From assembly GCA_022749755.1 (NCBI GenBank), contig CM040444.1, positions 6,947,009-7,011,008 on the forward strand: a stretch of 64,000 bases of DNA, written 5' to 3'. The first letter of the stretch is position 1; every line of letters begins with the position of its first letter. The notes below the pieces were generated by a model that was not told the DNA's origin, made no database searches, and worked only from the letters and a program-made list of their open reading frames with translations. The position numbers were made by a program, and so were the translations under genes. Shown in pieces: positions 1 through 9,534 of the stretch. This DNA comes from Azadirachta indica (lineage: Eukaryota; Streptophyta; Magnoliopsida; Sapindales; Meliaceae).

Positions 1-122
1 AGACCAAATCTTCAATTCGTCATTGGAACTAAATGGGTATTTAGAAACAAGATGGATGAATTTGGTGTGTTTGTGAGAAACAAGGTTAGATTAATGGCCA
101 AAGGGTACAACCAAGAAGAACT
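1..122 (+). mobile_element. Ty1/copia reverse transcriptase fragment
   Basis: Frame 1 from the first base reads as the start of the copia reverse transcriptase domain: IGTKWVFRNKMDEFG, then RNKVRLMAKGYNQEE, a near-canonical plant copia block. The reading stops matching at about base 122, where the sequence changes abruptly to a carboxylesterase fragment on the other strand. The left part lies outside the window. It is a truncated retrotransposon scrap; the rest of pol is not present on the right. Confidence 0.85.
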
Positions 123-412
123 AAAGTATGTTATATTCAATATAAGCCCTTTGATCTTTAACAGCAACAAATTATCAACCTGCACAGTTGCATGTAGCCC
201 TGTATGGTAAGTTATGTTGCCACCCGCACTCTCTCCCATTAGGAAACAGCACAAAAAATCAACATATTTTTGTAACCATTCATCTTTTGATGTCTTGATC
301 CAATGCAAAATGCAAGTAAGCATTAGGAAAAGGAAGAATATGATCAGTAGGAATATATACACGAACATAGACATTGTTTGATTGGTTGGCAATAATATCC
401 TTTAAGAGAAAT
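123..412 (-). pseudogene. CXE-A: truncated carboxylesterase fragment with internal deletion
   Basis: The minus strand shows two pieces of the same alpha/beta hydrolase seen intact at 7936-8919. Bases about 404-327 encode a KDIIANQSNNVYVRVYIP-like segment, equivalent to CXE-B residues about 54-71. Bases 305-123 encode HWIKTSKDEWLQKYVDF, then the nucleophile elbow GESAGG, and end at the ILN-x-x-YF segment (CXE-B residues about 144-204). The two pieces are in different frames. The stretch that should lie between them, including the HGGG oxyanion-hole motif and the DYRLAPEH block, is missing. The 3' end, with the catalytic Asp and His, is also gone where copia sequence begins. Not functional. Confidence 0.85.
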
Positions 413-429
413 AATGTACTATTACAAGC

Positions 430-2445
430 AAGCATTATTTAAAATTATTAAATTGTGGTTTGTTTTAAACTCTTTTGAAATAATAATTAAATTATGGTTA
501 AGGCACAACATAAGATATTGGTGAGATCAAATGAGATGAAAATCATGCATTTTTTTTTCCACAATCCTGTTTGAGTTCAGGGTCAATAGAATTTACACTA
601 AATGGGATAAATTTATGATAATACAATGAAAAATGAGGCGAGAATAGGGAAAATAAATATAACTAATTATTATATATCAATGATATTATAATATGTTAAT
701 TATATTTAATCGATAGGTTGTTTATGCTCGACCTTGTTTTGTTAGCATACGAGAATAGTTTACACATATGCCTTCACATGATTTCTCATTTGTGGGCAAT
801 ACTACCAAGGTTCTATTGATTTTACAAATTAAAAAATTGCAAGAGGGATAAAAAAAGGTGAAGAGACTTACTTGACCATGCTAAAAAAAGATGGTGCTCC
901 ACCTCCAGTTCACAACATCCTAACGCCGTTTAGGCTAGCTTACGAGCAACCTAACAGGACAAACACACATTAGCCCTTTTAGTTAGTATTTAGTGTAACA
1001 CATTATGAATATTTGAAAAATAAATGCAAATATTAAATCCATGGGTAATTTGGGGTTGTATCTAGATTCTACAAAATATTTTCTAATCATTTTTTGGGGT
1101 TGAAAATGAAGGGCTAATTTGATATACTTCATAATTGGGAGAATAACCAATACCCCCTTGAAATTTAGTCTAATATCCAACACTTCCTATATTTTTAAAA
1201 ATTATCCATTATATCCAATTTTTAATTTGACTAACACAAAATTTAGTAAACATTAATAAAAATAATAAATTTAATCATTACCTAGTGCATGGAAAAAGAA
1301 AAGCAATATTGAGAGAACTAGAGCATTACTGCAATTAGGCATTATTTTATTTCTTAAAATTATTAAATTGTGGATTCTTTTAAATTTTTTGAAATTATTT
1401 TTAAATTGTCATTGAGGTACAACATAGTGGTTGTTGAGATGGAATGAGGCCAAAAATCATGCATTTTTTTTTTTTTTTAATAATAATTCCCCATAAATTT
1501 GGGGTCCCATAAAAATTTCCATTAAATAAAATAAAATTAGGACGATACAATGAAAAATGAAATAGAAAATGGAGAAAATAAATATAACCAACTATTATAT
1601 ATGAATATTATTATAATTTATCAATAATATTTTTATTTAGTATTTAGTGTAACTAATAGAGAATAAGGAGAAATAAGCAGGAATGTAGAATATATTGGTA
1701 TTTGGGAATGTATTTTGATTCTTCAAAAATTCATTGCTAATCTAGAGTTGTATTTTTATTCTTCAAAACATTTATTTATCATTTCTAGGAGATGAATGTC
1801 AAAGGCTAATTTGATATACTTGATAAATGAGGAGAATTATCAACACCCCTTGAAATTTGGTCTAATATCCAACACTTTTTTATATTTTAAAAATTACCAG
1901 CTTTGTCCAATCGTTAGTTTGACTAGCAAAAAATTTTAGTAAATATTAATAAAAATAATTAGTTTGATAATTACTTAGTACGTGGAAAAGAAAATCATTG
2001 TTGAGAGAACTAGAGCAATATTGCAGGTAGGCATTATTTTATTTATTAAAATTCTAAATTTTGGCTTCTTTTTAATTTTTTGAAATTATTATTAAACTGT
2101 TGTTGAGGTACGTAGGAGCTGTTGAGATGGAGTGAGGTAAAAAATCATGCATTTTTTTTAATAATTCCTCATGAATTTTGGGTCCTACAAGAATTCACCC
2201 TAAATAGAATAAAATGAACACAATGCAGTGAAAAAGGAGACAGAAAATTGAGAAAATAAGTCTAACTAATTATTATATATGAATAATATTATAACATATT
2301 AATGATATTTTTAGTTAGTATTTAGTGTAGCTAATAGTATTTTGATTCTTCAAAACATTTTCTTATCATTTCTAGGAGATGAATGGCAAAGGCAAATTTG
2401 ATATATTTGATAAATCTTTTAATTCAGACCATTTTTTGTTGTTGG
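430..2445. repeat. Three-copy tandem repeat, unit about 0.65-0.69 kb
   Basis: A degenerate unit starts with GCATTATTTTATTTCTTAAAATT-like sequence at about 430, 1338 and 2029. Each copy then holds the same landmarks in order: a TTGAGGTACAACATAG-like box, AAAATCATGCATTTTTTTT, TTAGTATTTAGTGTA, GATTCTTCAAAACATTT and a TCTAATATCCAACACTT box. Copies 2 and 3 are about 691 bp apart. Copy 1 is longer because 717-975 holds about 260 bp of unrelated sequence. Copy 3 is cut off near 2445. No coding capacity is visible. Part of the unit also occurs inverted at 31690-31815, again next to a CXE fragment. Confidence 0.75.
717..975. other. Unrelated insertion inside tandem-repeat copy 1
   Basis: This stretch interrupts the alignment of repeat copy 1 with copies 2 and 3; the flanking repeat text resumes at TTAGTTAGTATTTAGTGTA. 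No terminal repeats, target duplication or coding region were recognised in it. Confidence 0.45.
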
Positions 2446-3391
2446 TTAATATTAATAAAAAAATAATAAATTTAATAATTACTCAATAAGTGCAAAAACT
2501 TAAAAGGATTCTAACCAAATTTGTTTTTCAACTTAAATAACTATCGTTTTTAAAATTAACTTCAAGTGGGAGAATGTTATTTTCCTTATTGATTGAGAGG
2601 AAACTTCAGACAAGATTTAGAGTTAGTTTGAGATTGTTGTAAATTTTAAAATAATTTGTTTCTACTTTTAAAGAAAAAATCTGCTTATATTTAATTTTAT
2701 AAATAATCAGTTTTCAAGAGAATCGATTTAGTATTTGATAAATTTTATTTTTAAAAGTGTTGTAAATGTCAAAAATAGTTTTGTACGTTTAGTAAATTTT
2801 ATTGTTAAAATGTTGAAGTAATAGTAATTGCCAAAATTTACATAGTGAAAAGTGGTAAATAATCTTTTCTGTCTCTCTCTCTCTCTCACTAAAAAGCATA
2901 AAATTTTTAATATATTTTTAAAAATAAAAAAGGAAATAAAAGTTTTTTTTGCCATTCTATTTTTTTAGTAGGCTTTTCTTTTTATTTATTCTCCTTTTGT
3001 GTTAATATCATTTCTCTCTAATAGTTCACTCTTAAAAATCACATGAAACACATAAATAAATGTAATCATAATGAGTAATATAAAATAAATGAATAAATAA
3101 AATTAGCAAGCAATATAAACTAACCTCTGTATATATTTCTCTCAATAATGCATTAGACATCAAACAGCAAAAGAAAGCAAGAAAAATAGGGTTTTAATTA
3201 GGTCTTAAGTCATAACCCAAAAGCCAAAGGGTGCAAGTAATTAAAGGAGAAACTAAAGTCTTGTACTTCTATTTGTATTTTGAATTACTTAAGCTACGTA
3301 ATTATGTTTACTATAATTACTTAATTAACACACCGAATTCTGTTTCTTTACATTACAGCCTTAATTTTGTATAATAAGTTGGCTGCTGGAC
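2446..3391. other. AT-rich spacer with a short (TC)n microsatellite
   Basis: No gene or recognisable transposon was seen. A pure CT/TC dinucleotide run lies at 2872-2887. The rest is low-complexity A/T sequence. Confidence 0.5.
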
Positions 3392-4095
3392 ATGGATCGG
3401 TTTGATCGAGATGAATCTCCAGTGAGAGAACACTCAGATGAAGAAGCATATCATGATAATCTGGACCGAACAGGGGCTGAGCATTGGAGCAAGGACAGGA
3501 AAAGCAGGAATCGAGGAGATGACAAGGATCATAGATGTAAAGACAGAAAAGATTTGGAAAGGATCGAAAGGAAAGGAGGAAAGAATATAGAGATGAGCCG
3601 CTCCTATTACAAATAAAGACATGTTATGTCTCATCATGAGCGTGACAAGGAGAGAAGCAAAGACAGGGAAAGACATAGAGACATGGACAAGGATAGGAAG
3701 AAAAAGGAATCAGAGAGAGCAGGGAAATTGAGAAGGAAAGGGGAAAGGATAAGAGTAGAGACAGGGAAAAGGAAGGAGATAAGTCCAAGGACAAGGAGAG
3801 GAAGAAAGGGAGAGAGAAACACAAAGATCGAGAGAAGGAAAAGGAAAGTGAGAAGGATAGGGACAGAGAGAAAGCAAGAGAAAAAAACAGAGAGAAGTGA
3901 AGGGAGATGGAAATAGAAAAGGTAAGATCAAGAGAAAGAGAACACGTTAGCAAAAAGGCACGTGAGGAGTATGACACCAGAAGCAACTGTAATGCACTGA
4001 AATTCGATAATGTCGATGATAGGGATAGGGATAGGGATATTAACAAGCAGAGGAGGGTTTTTTCTTTTCTTTTTCGTTTAGGTGAGTCATAAGAG
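3392..4095 (+). pseudogene. Charged Arg/Glu/Asp-rich splicing-factor-like pseudogene (SART-1/DOT2 N-terminus-like)
   Basis: Three consecutive plus-strand reading blocks (3392-3616, 3626-3916, 3907-4092) form one decayed coding region separated by stops and frame changes. It begins MDRFDRDESPVREH and continues with SKDRKSRNRG, ERDKERSKDRERHRDMDKD, long KERE/RERE/KDRE runs, and SREREHVSKKAREEYD followed by a DRDRDRDINKQRR tail. Composition is almost wholly Arg, Lys, Glu, Asp and Ser, as in the disordered N-terminus of plant SART-1/DOT2 (MDF) tri-snRNP proteins, where I associate a similar SPVREH segment. The conserved C-terminal SART-1 domain is absent. No introns are obvious, so a truncated retro-copy is possible. 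Other RE/RD-rich splicing or helicase proteins remain alternatives. Confidence 0.5.
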
Positions 4096-4349
4096 AACCT
4101 GTTGCAAGATTGGTATGCTAGTAGAAGGGTTTTGCATGATAGCATTGACACGAGTTTGTGGATTTATTTGGTATTGGCCTACCGTTAGTGTGAAGATGTG
4201 TTGCATTCTCTTTGCTGCTAGAACCTTAAGCATCTTTTCGTGTTGCTGATATTTTAATTACTTTATTCATTTTGTGTTCTAGCGGATGGATTTATTCGCC
4301 ATCTTAATTACAAAAATTACTTTCCTAACTGGATTTCAACTTTGTCCTT
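4096..4349. other. Spacer after the splicing-factor-like pseudogene
   Basis: No reading frame continues the pseudogene. The T-rich stretch ending TTTCGTTTAG then GTGAGTC could be a leftover splice-like or 3' UTR sequence, but this is not demonstrable. Confidence 0.3.
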
Positions 4350-5321
4350 ACTAATCACGAAACAAGGGAGAAATTATGGAGCAAAAATAACAATAAAACA
4401 ATTAGTAACAAAAATTGTGTCACAAAATTTGTTTATGTCACTAATACTTGGTGATCGTATTGTATTAGTGAGCACAATTAATTTTACAGGAAAAAACATA
4501 GAGGTCTTTGAGGTTTGACTTAATGAACATATAAATTCTAATAGTTTAAAAAATACTCATAAAAGTTCCAATTTATTTTTAAAATACAATTACACCCTTA
4601 CTAGTAATAGTTATTTTACAAAAATTATTGTTAAATCATTAAAATGCGACTAAATATTAATATACATTCAACATATATTAATAAAATAAATAATAATATT
4701 GTTTTATAGTATATTAAATATGTAATATTTGTTAACTCATTATAACTTTATATATTTTATAAATACTATAAACAATATTTGTTAATATGTTATAACTAAA
4801 ATATAAATTTATTTATTTTTACAATATATTAACAATTCAATATTAGTTAAGTATTAGAAAATAAATAAAATAAATCTTAAATAAATATTAATATGTAAAT
4901 AAAATATACTATAATACAATACTTATAATTATATTATAATTTATATTTATGTATGGTTAAATTATATAAAATATGATAAAAATAAAATTTATTATTTATA
5001 AAATTTATAAATTAGATTAATAAATTTTATATTATTAATGTACTATTTATAAATGTATTATATTTTCTCAAATTTAAAAAATTTAATAATAATGTTTGTA
5101 AATAACTATTTCTAATAAGGGTATAAATGTCTTTTTAAAATAAATTGGGACTTATATGAGTATTTTTGAAACCATTAGGACTTATATATCTATTAAGCCA
5201 AACCTTAAAGATCTTCATGTCTTTTTTCCTTAGTTTTACTCACCAAAACTATATTTTAGTAACAAAATAATATTTCGTTACTAAAATATTTGACACTAAA
5301 ACCATAATTTCTTACAGTGAT
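4350..5321. mobile_element. CACTA-like non-autonomous remnant, host of a nested MITE
   Basis: The right edge reads, on the minus strand, CACTGTAAGAAATTATGG followed by repeated TTAGTAACGAAAT/TTTGTTACTAAAAT boxes, as in CACTA (En/Spm) termini and subterminal repeats. On the left, at about 4358-4440, a related GAGAAATTATGG box and similar TTAGTAACAAAAATTGTG/GTCACAAAA boxes occur in the opposite orientation. The left terminus itself is poorly conserved, so the element boundary is approximate. The middle is occupied by the MITE at 4488-5230. Confidence 0.4.
4488..5230. mobile_element. Mutator-type MITE with long terminal inverted repeats
   Basis: The two ends are inverted copies over roughly 130-140 bp. 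The left end starts AGGAAAAAACATAGAGGTC and the right end, read in reverse, AGGAAAAAAGACATGAAGATC. Both continue through TTGAGGTTTG/TTAAGGTTTG, AATACTCATA and AATTTATTTT boxes to a TAGTTATTT-like box. The flanks give a 9-bp near-perfect target duplication, TAATTTTAC (4479-4487) and TAGTTTTAC (5231-5239), which fits a Mutator-like origin. The interior is very AT-rich and non-coding. Length 743 bp. Confidence 0.8.
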
Positions 5322-6830
5322 ATTATCCTAGACAATCGTGGGACCCTAAAAGAAAAAATCAATGTTCCAAAATTAATATAAAAGTTTAATCATGCTAACA
5401 TTCAATGCACAAACAATTAACAAATTGTTAAATATATTCAAAGCAGTACAAGTTATGCAAAACTTGCATAATTTGATTGTATACGATTTGCATGATTTGT
5501 GCTGCTTGGGATGTATTTAACAATTTGTTGGTATTTTGTGGACTAAATGTTGGGGTGATTAATCTTTTTTATTTATTTTGGGATATTGATTTTTTTCCCT
5601 ATAGGATCTCATGGCTGTTATACAAAGATAATTCTCTTTTATTTTAGCTTGCAAAAGGTATGCATTTATTGGCCCTATCACTAAGAAACAATATGTATAC
5701 AATGGCCTCTCGTTAGGTTAGTGGACCATAAAAAATGATAAAAATTATTTCACGTGCAGTTTTTTAAGAACCTGGAACGTTGTTTTATGCATGTCCTTTT
5801 TTAAATCAAAAGAATCATCCGTGCAAGGAACTACTTTCCAGGTTCTAAAAAAAATAATTGCATATAAAAGGTTTCCATGATTTTCCATGGTCAACCAATT
5901 CAACAAAAAAAGGGCCATTGGCAAACAAATTGTTTCCAAGTGATAGGTTCAATGAATGCATATATTTTGCAAGTTAAAATAGAAGAGAATCATCCTAACA
6001 CAACAACAGTGGGATCCTAAAAGATAAAACAATGTTTTTAAATTGATAAAAAAGTTTAATTATGCCAATATTTAGTCAACAAACAACCAACAAATTGTTA
6101 ATGCATAATTTGCATGCTTTTGTACCACTTGGGATGTACTTGACAATTTGTTAGTTGTTTGTGAACTAAATGCTAGCATGATTAAACTCTTTTATTGATT
6201 TTTGAACACTAATTTTGTCTTTTGGGGGTCCTACGATTGTTGCACTTGGATAATTCTCTTCTATTTTAACTTGCAAAAGGTATACATTTATTGAAACTAT
6301 CACTTGAAAACAATTTGTATACCAATGGTCACTCACTTTGCTGGGTTAGTAGACCACAAAAAGTGAAACCTTTTTATATGCAATTTTCATTTTTTTCAAA
6401 GAACCTAGAAAGTGGTTTTAAGCATGACTATTTTTATTTTTGTTTTACAGCAAAGAAACATACATGCAAGGAACCATTTTCTAGGTTCTTAAAAAAAAAA
6501 AAAAAATAGTTGCATATAAAAGGTTTCCATCATTTTTCATGGCCCATAAACTTAGCAGACCTAGAGATCATTGGCAAACAAATTGGTTCAAAGTGATTGC
6601 TTCAACAAATGCATACCTTTTGTAAGCTAAAATAAAAGAGATATACAAGAGAATTATCCCAACACAACGACTGTGGAATCTAAAACACAAATTATTGTTT
6701 TAAAATCGATAAAAAAAGTTTAATCATGCCAATATTTAGTCCACAAACAACCAACAAATTGTTAATACCCAAGTTGCATGATTTATAATGCTTGGGATGT
6801 ATTTAACGACAAGATAATGACTGTTGAACA
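5320..6830. repeat. Alternating head-to-head / tail-to-tail array upstream of CXE-B
   Basis: About 330-bp monomers alternate in orientation, giving a chain of imperfect palindromes. Symmetry centres of one kind (X, around CAACAAATTGTTAA...GCATGATTTG) lie near 5470, 6125 and 6790. Centres of the other kind (Y, around TTAAGAACCTGGAA/TTCCAGGTTCT) lie near 5812 and 6465. Shared landmarks are TTGCAAAAGGTATGCATTTATTG with its reverse complement, and GTGGGATCCTAAAAG with its reverse complement. No coding region is visible. The chain lies about 1.1-2.6 kb upstream of the CXE-B start codon and recurs upstream of CXE-D at 43437-45240. Confidence 0.75.
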
Positions 6831-6940
6831 CCATTTTTGAAATTAAATGTAAAGTACCCATCCAAACTAAAGTTTTTTTCTCAATGGTAGTCCCTCCTTT
6901 AGATTTTTTCTCAATCATACCTTTAGATTTTTCTCAAAAA
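6810..6940. mobile_element. Left-end fragment of the MITE that is complete at 44296-44816
   Basis: The sequence from CAAGATAATGACTG through CCATCCAAACTAAAG and CCTTTAGATTTTT matches the left end of the 521-bp MITE upstream of CXE-D. It sits at the same position inside an X-type palindrome and is preceded by a TTTAACGA box, equivalent to the target site TTTAACAA. The right part of the MITE and the following part of the array are deleted here. Confidence 0.7.
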
Positions 6941-7060
6941 TTTATTAAAAAACATTCATTATTTGCAAACTTGACTTTATTTGTGTGCGGCACATGCATA
7001 TAAAAAAATTCATTAAAAACGTGCAGTATTTGCAAGCTGGAGTTTATTTGTGTGGGGCAT
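6941..7060. repeat. Short tandem duplication, period about 75-80 bp
   Basis: TTCATTATTTGCAAACTTG ... TTTATTTGTGTGCGGCACATGCATATAAAAA occurs twice in succession, the second time as TGCAGTATTTGCAAGCTGG ... GGGGCATGCGAG. The same duplicated block is found at about 45090-45225 upstream of CXE-D, so it predates the segmental duplication. Confidence 0.6.
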
Positions 7061-7935
7061 GCGAGTCTTTAGGATAGAGCTTGCGGCTAGCCTATTTATG
7101 ACAATTTTCAATAAAGAGATGTACATTGACACATGTAATCTTTGGTCTCTTGTCTTGCAATAATACATTAAAATTAAATGCATGTGTTTGTGAACAACTT
7201 ACTCATTGGTCTCTTTTCCTGCTTTGCTAGTTTCGTGATTGGAAAGTAGGCGTGACTTGATGTAACAGTTTGTAGTTGGATTATTTTTCACATTTCACAT
7301 TAACAAATTATGTATTGACACGCGGCAAATGATAGTTTCCTATTTGATGTAATATCAGTGCTATTTAAATTGAAAGAGCTTTTACTAGAAATAAATTGAC
7401 AAATATACCAATATTAAATTTATCATTCGCTATGTTAAAATATTTAATTAACACTGTATGGTTTGTGTACCACTACAATAAAACATGTAATTGATATTAG
7501 ATATCTACTAGATCATTAATTAAACAATAATGAGGTCAAATTTTGATTAGTTATAAATTGAAATGGAATCATCTTCATTTTGTCATGGCTTGGCTTTAAG
7601 ATTTATACCAAAAAAAAAAAAAAAACAGGATTAAATTTATCAATCGCATCACATGATGTATCTTATCCCTTATTCTCCTAGCCCTCCTCTAAATGTCTAA
7701 TTGCTGCAACATTATAAAATTTGTATTTTTTTTTGCACGCAGCCAAACACCAAAGGACTGCCTCTTTTAGCTTTTCTTTCCTTTTTTTTTTTGTTGTTAG
7801 CGCATCAATACTGTTCATATTTGAGAAGAGGTTGGACTTTAGAGTGTGTGAATATGTATATATACAGTACCTTAAAACAGAAAAGGTAAATCAGTTTAAG
7901 GTTCTTAAGCAATATCGTTCATCAGTTGATCCAAT
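7061..7935. other. Proximal upstream region of CXE-B
   Basis: No separate gene seen. The stretch aligns well with 45240-46165 upstream of CXE-D, for example CTAGCCTATTTATGACAATT, AATGAGGTCAAATTTTGATT and AGTTTAAGGTTCTTAAGCAA-like blocks. It therefore belongs to the duplicated unit and should hold the promoter and 5' UTR. Confidence 0.6.
7857..7864 (+). promoter_or_regulatory. Possible TATA box of CXE-B
   Basis: TATATATA-type sequence 72-79 bases upstream of the CXE-B ATG, within a GTATATATACAG context. The spacing would allow a leader of a few dozen bases. Its counterpart upstream of CXE-D is engulfed in an expanded TG/TA microsatellite. In AT-rich DNA this is only suggestive. Confidence 0.4.
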
Positions 7936-8919
7936 ATGTCAGAAGAATCAGCCCCATCCCATTCAACAATAGATCCCTACAAATTCCTTCAGATTGTTCC
8001 CAATGCCAATGGAACGCTCACTCGCGACTACAGCAATTTTCCAACCACTGTTGCTACACCAAATCCAGATAACCACACACAACCTGTTCTCTCCAAAGAT
8101 GTTCCTATCAACCATTTAAACAACACCTGGGTTCGTATATTCCTCCCTTGTCAAGCACTTGATTCTTCCTTTACCACCAAGCTTCCTCTCCTAGTTCATT
8201 TCCATGGTGGAGGATTCATTATTTTAAGCGCAGCCACAAAACTATCTCATGACTTCTGCTCAAATATTGCAGCCGAACTTCCCGCTGTGATTGTATCACT
8301 TGACTACAGGCTTGCCCCTGAACATCGTCTCCCTGCTGCTTACGACGATGCTACAGAAATGTTGCACTGGATCAAGGCAACACAAGATGAATGGTTGCAG
8401 AAATATGTCGACTTTTCTTGCTGTTTCCTAATGGGAGAGAGTGCAGGTGGCAACATAGCTTACCAGGTAGGACTTCGTGCAGCTGCAGAGGTTGATAATA
8501 TGCTGCCATTGAAGATCAGAGGGTTTATATTGAATTCACCATACTTTGGTGGGGTCAAAAGGACTGAATCTGAGTTAAGGTCGGCAAATAATCCATTTTT
8601 TCCCTTGTGCGGTAATGATTTGATGTGGAAATTATCATTACCAATTGGGGCTGACCGTGATCATGAGTATTGTAATCCAATGGCGAGAGGTGGGTCAAAG
8701 CTCTTAGACCAATTCAAGTTGCTAGGATGGAAGGTATTAGTGATTGGGGGTAATAAGGATCCATTGTTTGACCGTCAAATTGAGTTTCTGAAAATGATTG
8801 AACAAAAGGGTGTGAAAGTGGTGAGTTGGTTTGGTAAACTAGGCCACGGTTCTGATGGAGATCCCGCAGAATTATTCAAAGATATTAAACCTGTCATAAA
8901 AAGTTTCGTTTTGTATTAG
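7936..8919 (+). CDS. CXE-B: intact plant carboxylesterase (alpha/beta hydrolase fold 3, CXE/HSR203J-like)
   Basis: A single open exon of 327 codons, a usual length for plant CXE proteins (about 310-340 residues), many of which are intronless. Family landmarks are in order: N-terminal DPYKFLQIVPN (14-24), TWVRIFLP (64-71), the HGGG oxyanion hole (His90-Gly93), DYRLAPEHRLPAAYDD (123-138), the nucleophile elbow GESAGG with Ser169, the Asp in GGNKDP (Asp275), and the His in KLGHGSD (His304). These form a complete Ser-Asp-His triad. The family hydrolyses short acyl or aryl esters, and some members act in defence or volatile-ester turnover; the substrate here cannot be told. No signal peptide is seen, so a cytosolic enzyme is likely. 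The ATG is chosen because upstream sequence is not conserved as protein and CXE-D starts identically. A near-identical copy lies at 46166-47178. Confidence 0.93.
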   Translation: MSEESAPSHSTIDPYKFLQIVPNANGTLTRDYSNFPTTVATPNPDNHTQPVLSKDVPINHLNNTWVRIFLPCQALDSSFTTKLPLLVHFHGGGFIILSAATKLSHDFCSNIAAELPAVIVSLDYRLAPEHRLPAAYDDATEMLHWIKATQDEWLQKYVDFSCCFLMGESAGGNIAYQVGLRAAAEVDNMLPLKIRGFILNSPYFGGVKRTESELRSANNPFFPLCGNDLMWKLSLPIGADRDHEYCNPMARGGSKLLDQFKLLGWKVLVIGGNKDPLFDRQIEFLKMIEQKGVKVVSWFGKLGHGSDGDPAELFKDIKPVIKSFVLY

Positions 8920-9310
8920 ACAATGGATGCAGAATGAGTAGCAATCCATTTGTACAAGTGCAAGGGTGTTTTATTGCAGATTATTCTTCACTATTTGCAT
9001 TTGATTATATGAATAATACATTGTTGCTTGGGCATTTTGTATGATGGATTCTAATGATATTTCAGTATTTGTATTTGATTGTATGAATAATACATGATTA
9101 CTTGGGCATTTGTATGATGAATTCTAATTATATATATGGATCGTAGCAATTCATACAACACAATAGGGACTTTGTGACATAAAAATGGCAAGCACTTTGG
9201 TTAATGTGAAAGGAAGCCTAGGGTGGGCTACTTTTAGAGTGGTCAATTTTGTATCATTGCTACTATCTTTACTGGTAAAATAAGTATCAAAACTGATTAA
9301 TGATGGTTAT
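8920..9310 (+). other. 3' flank of CXE-B with a duplicated UTR segment
   Basis: A block TATTTGCATTTGATTATATG AATAATACATT ... GGGCATTTTGTATGATG ... TTCTAAT occurs twice, at about 8992-9064 and 9066-9130, and likewise twice downstream of CXE-D. AATAAT-type sequences could serve as polyadenylation signals. Alignment with the CXE-D flank ends at about 9310. Confidence 0.55.
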
Positions 9311-9534
9311 TGTTAACGATTTAGCAAATCAAGGCTAATTTCACTTTAATTTTGCTTTATCAATTTCCATAATTATTGATTTTTCTTTCTTTTTATTTCT
9401 TTTGATTTATTTCTATATTTATTGCAATTAATTATATAATATTCACTTACCTTTTTATTACTTTGTAAAGTCTGTACAAAGGCAACCTATGTACATTACA
9501 ATAAAAAAAGAAACACAAAACATATTTCTTCACA
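9311..9534 (+). mobile_element. Probable copia 5' LTR
   Basis: The stretch starts TGTTAACGATTTAGC exactly where homology to the CXE-D flank ends, and finishes CTTCACA directly before a primer-binding-like TGGTATTAGAGCC (9535-9547), the usual initiator-Met tRNA site of plant copia elements. Its end is well supported by the PBS and the gag that follows. Its start is inferred from the break in homology. No second copy of this LTR was found in the window. Confidence 0.6.

Noticed and set aside
3434..4151. Minus-strand open frames rich in Ser/Leu/Phe opposite the charged pseudogene
   Set aside because: They are mirror images of the Arg/Glu/Lys-rich plus-strand coding; low-complexity shadow frames with no motif.
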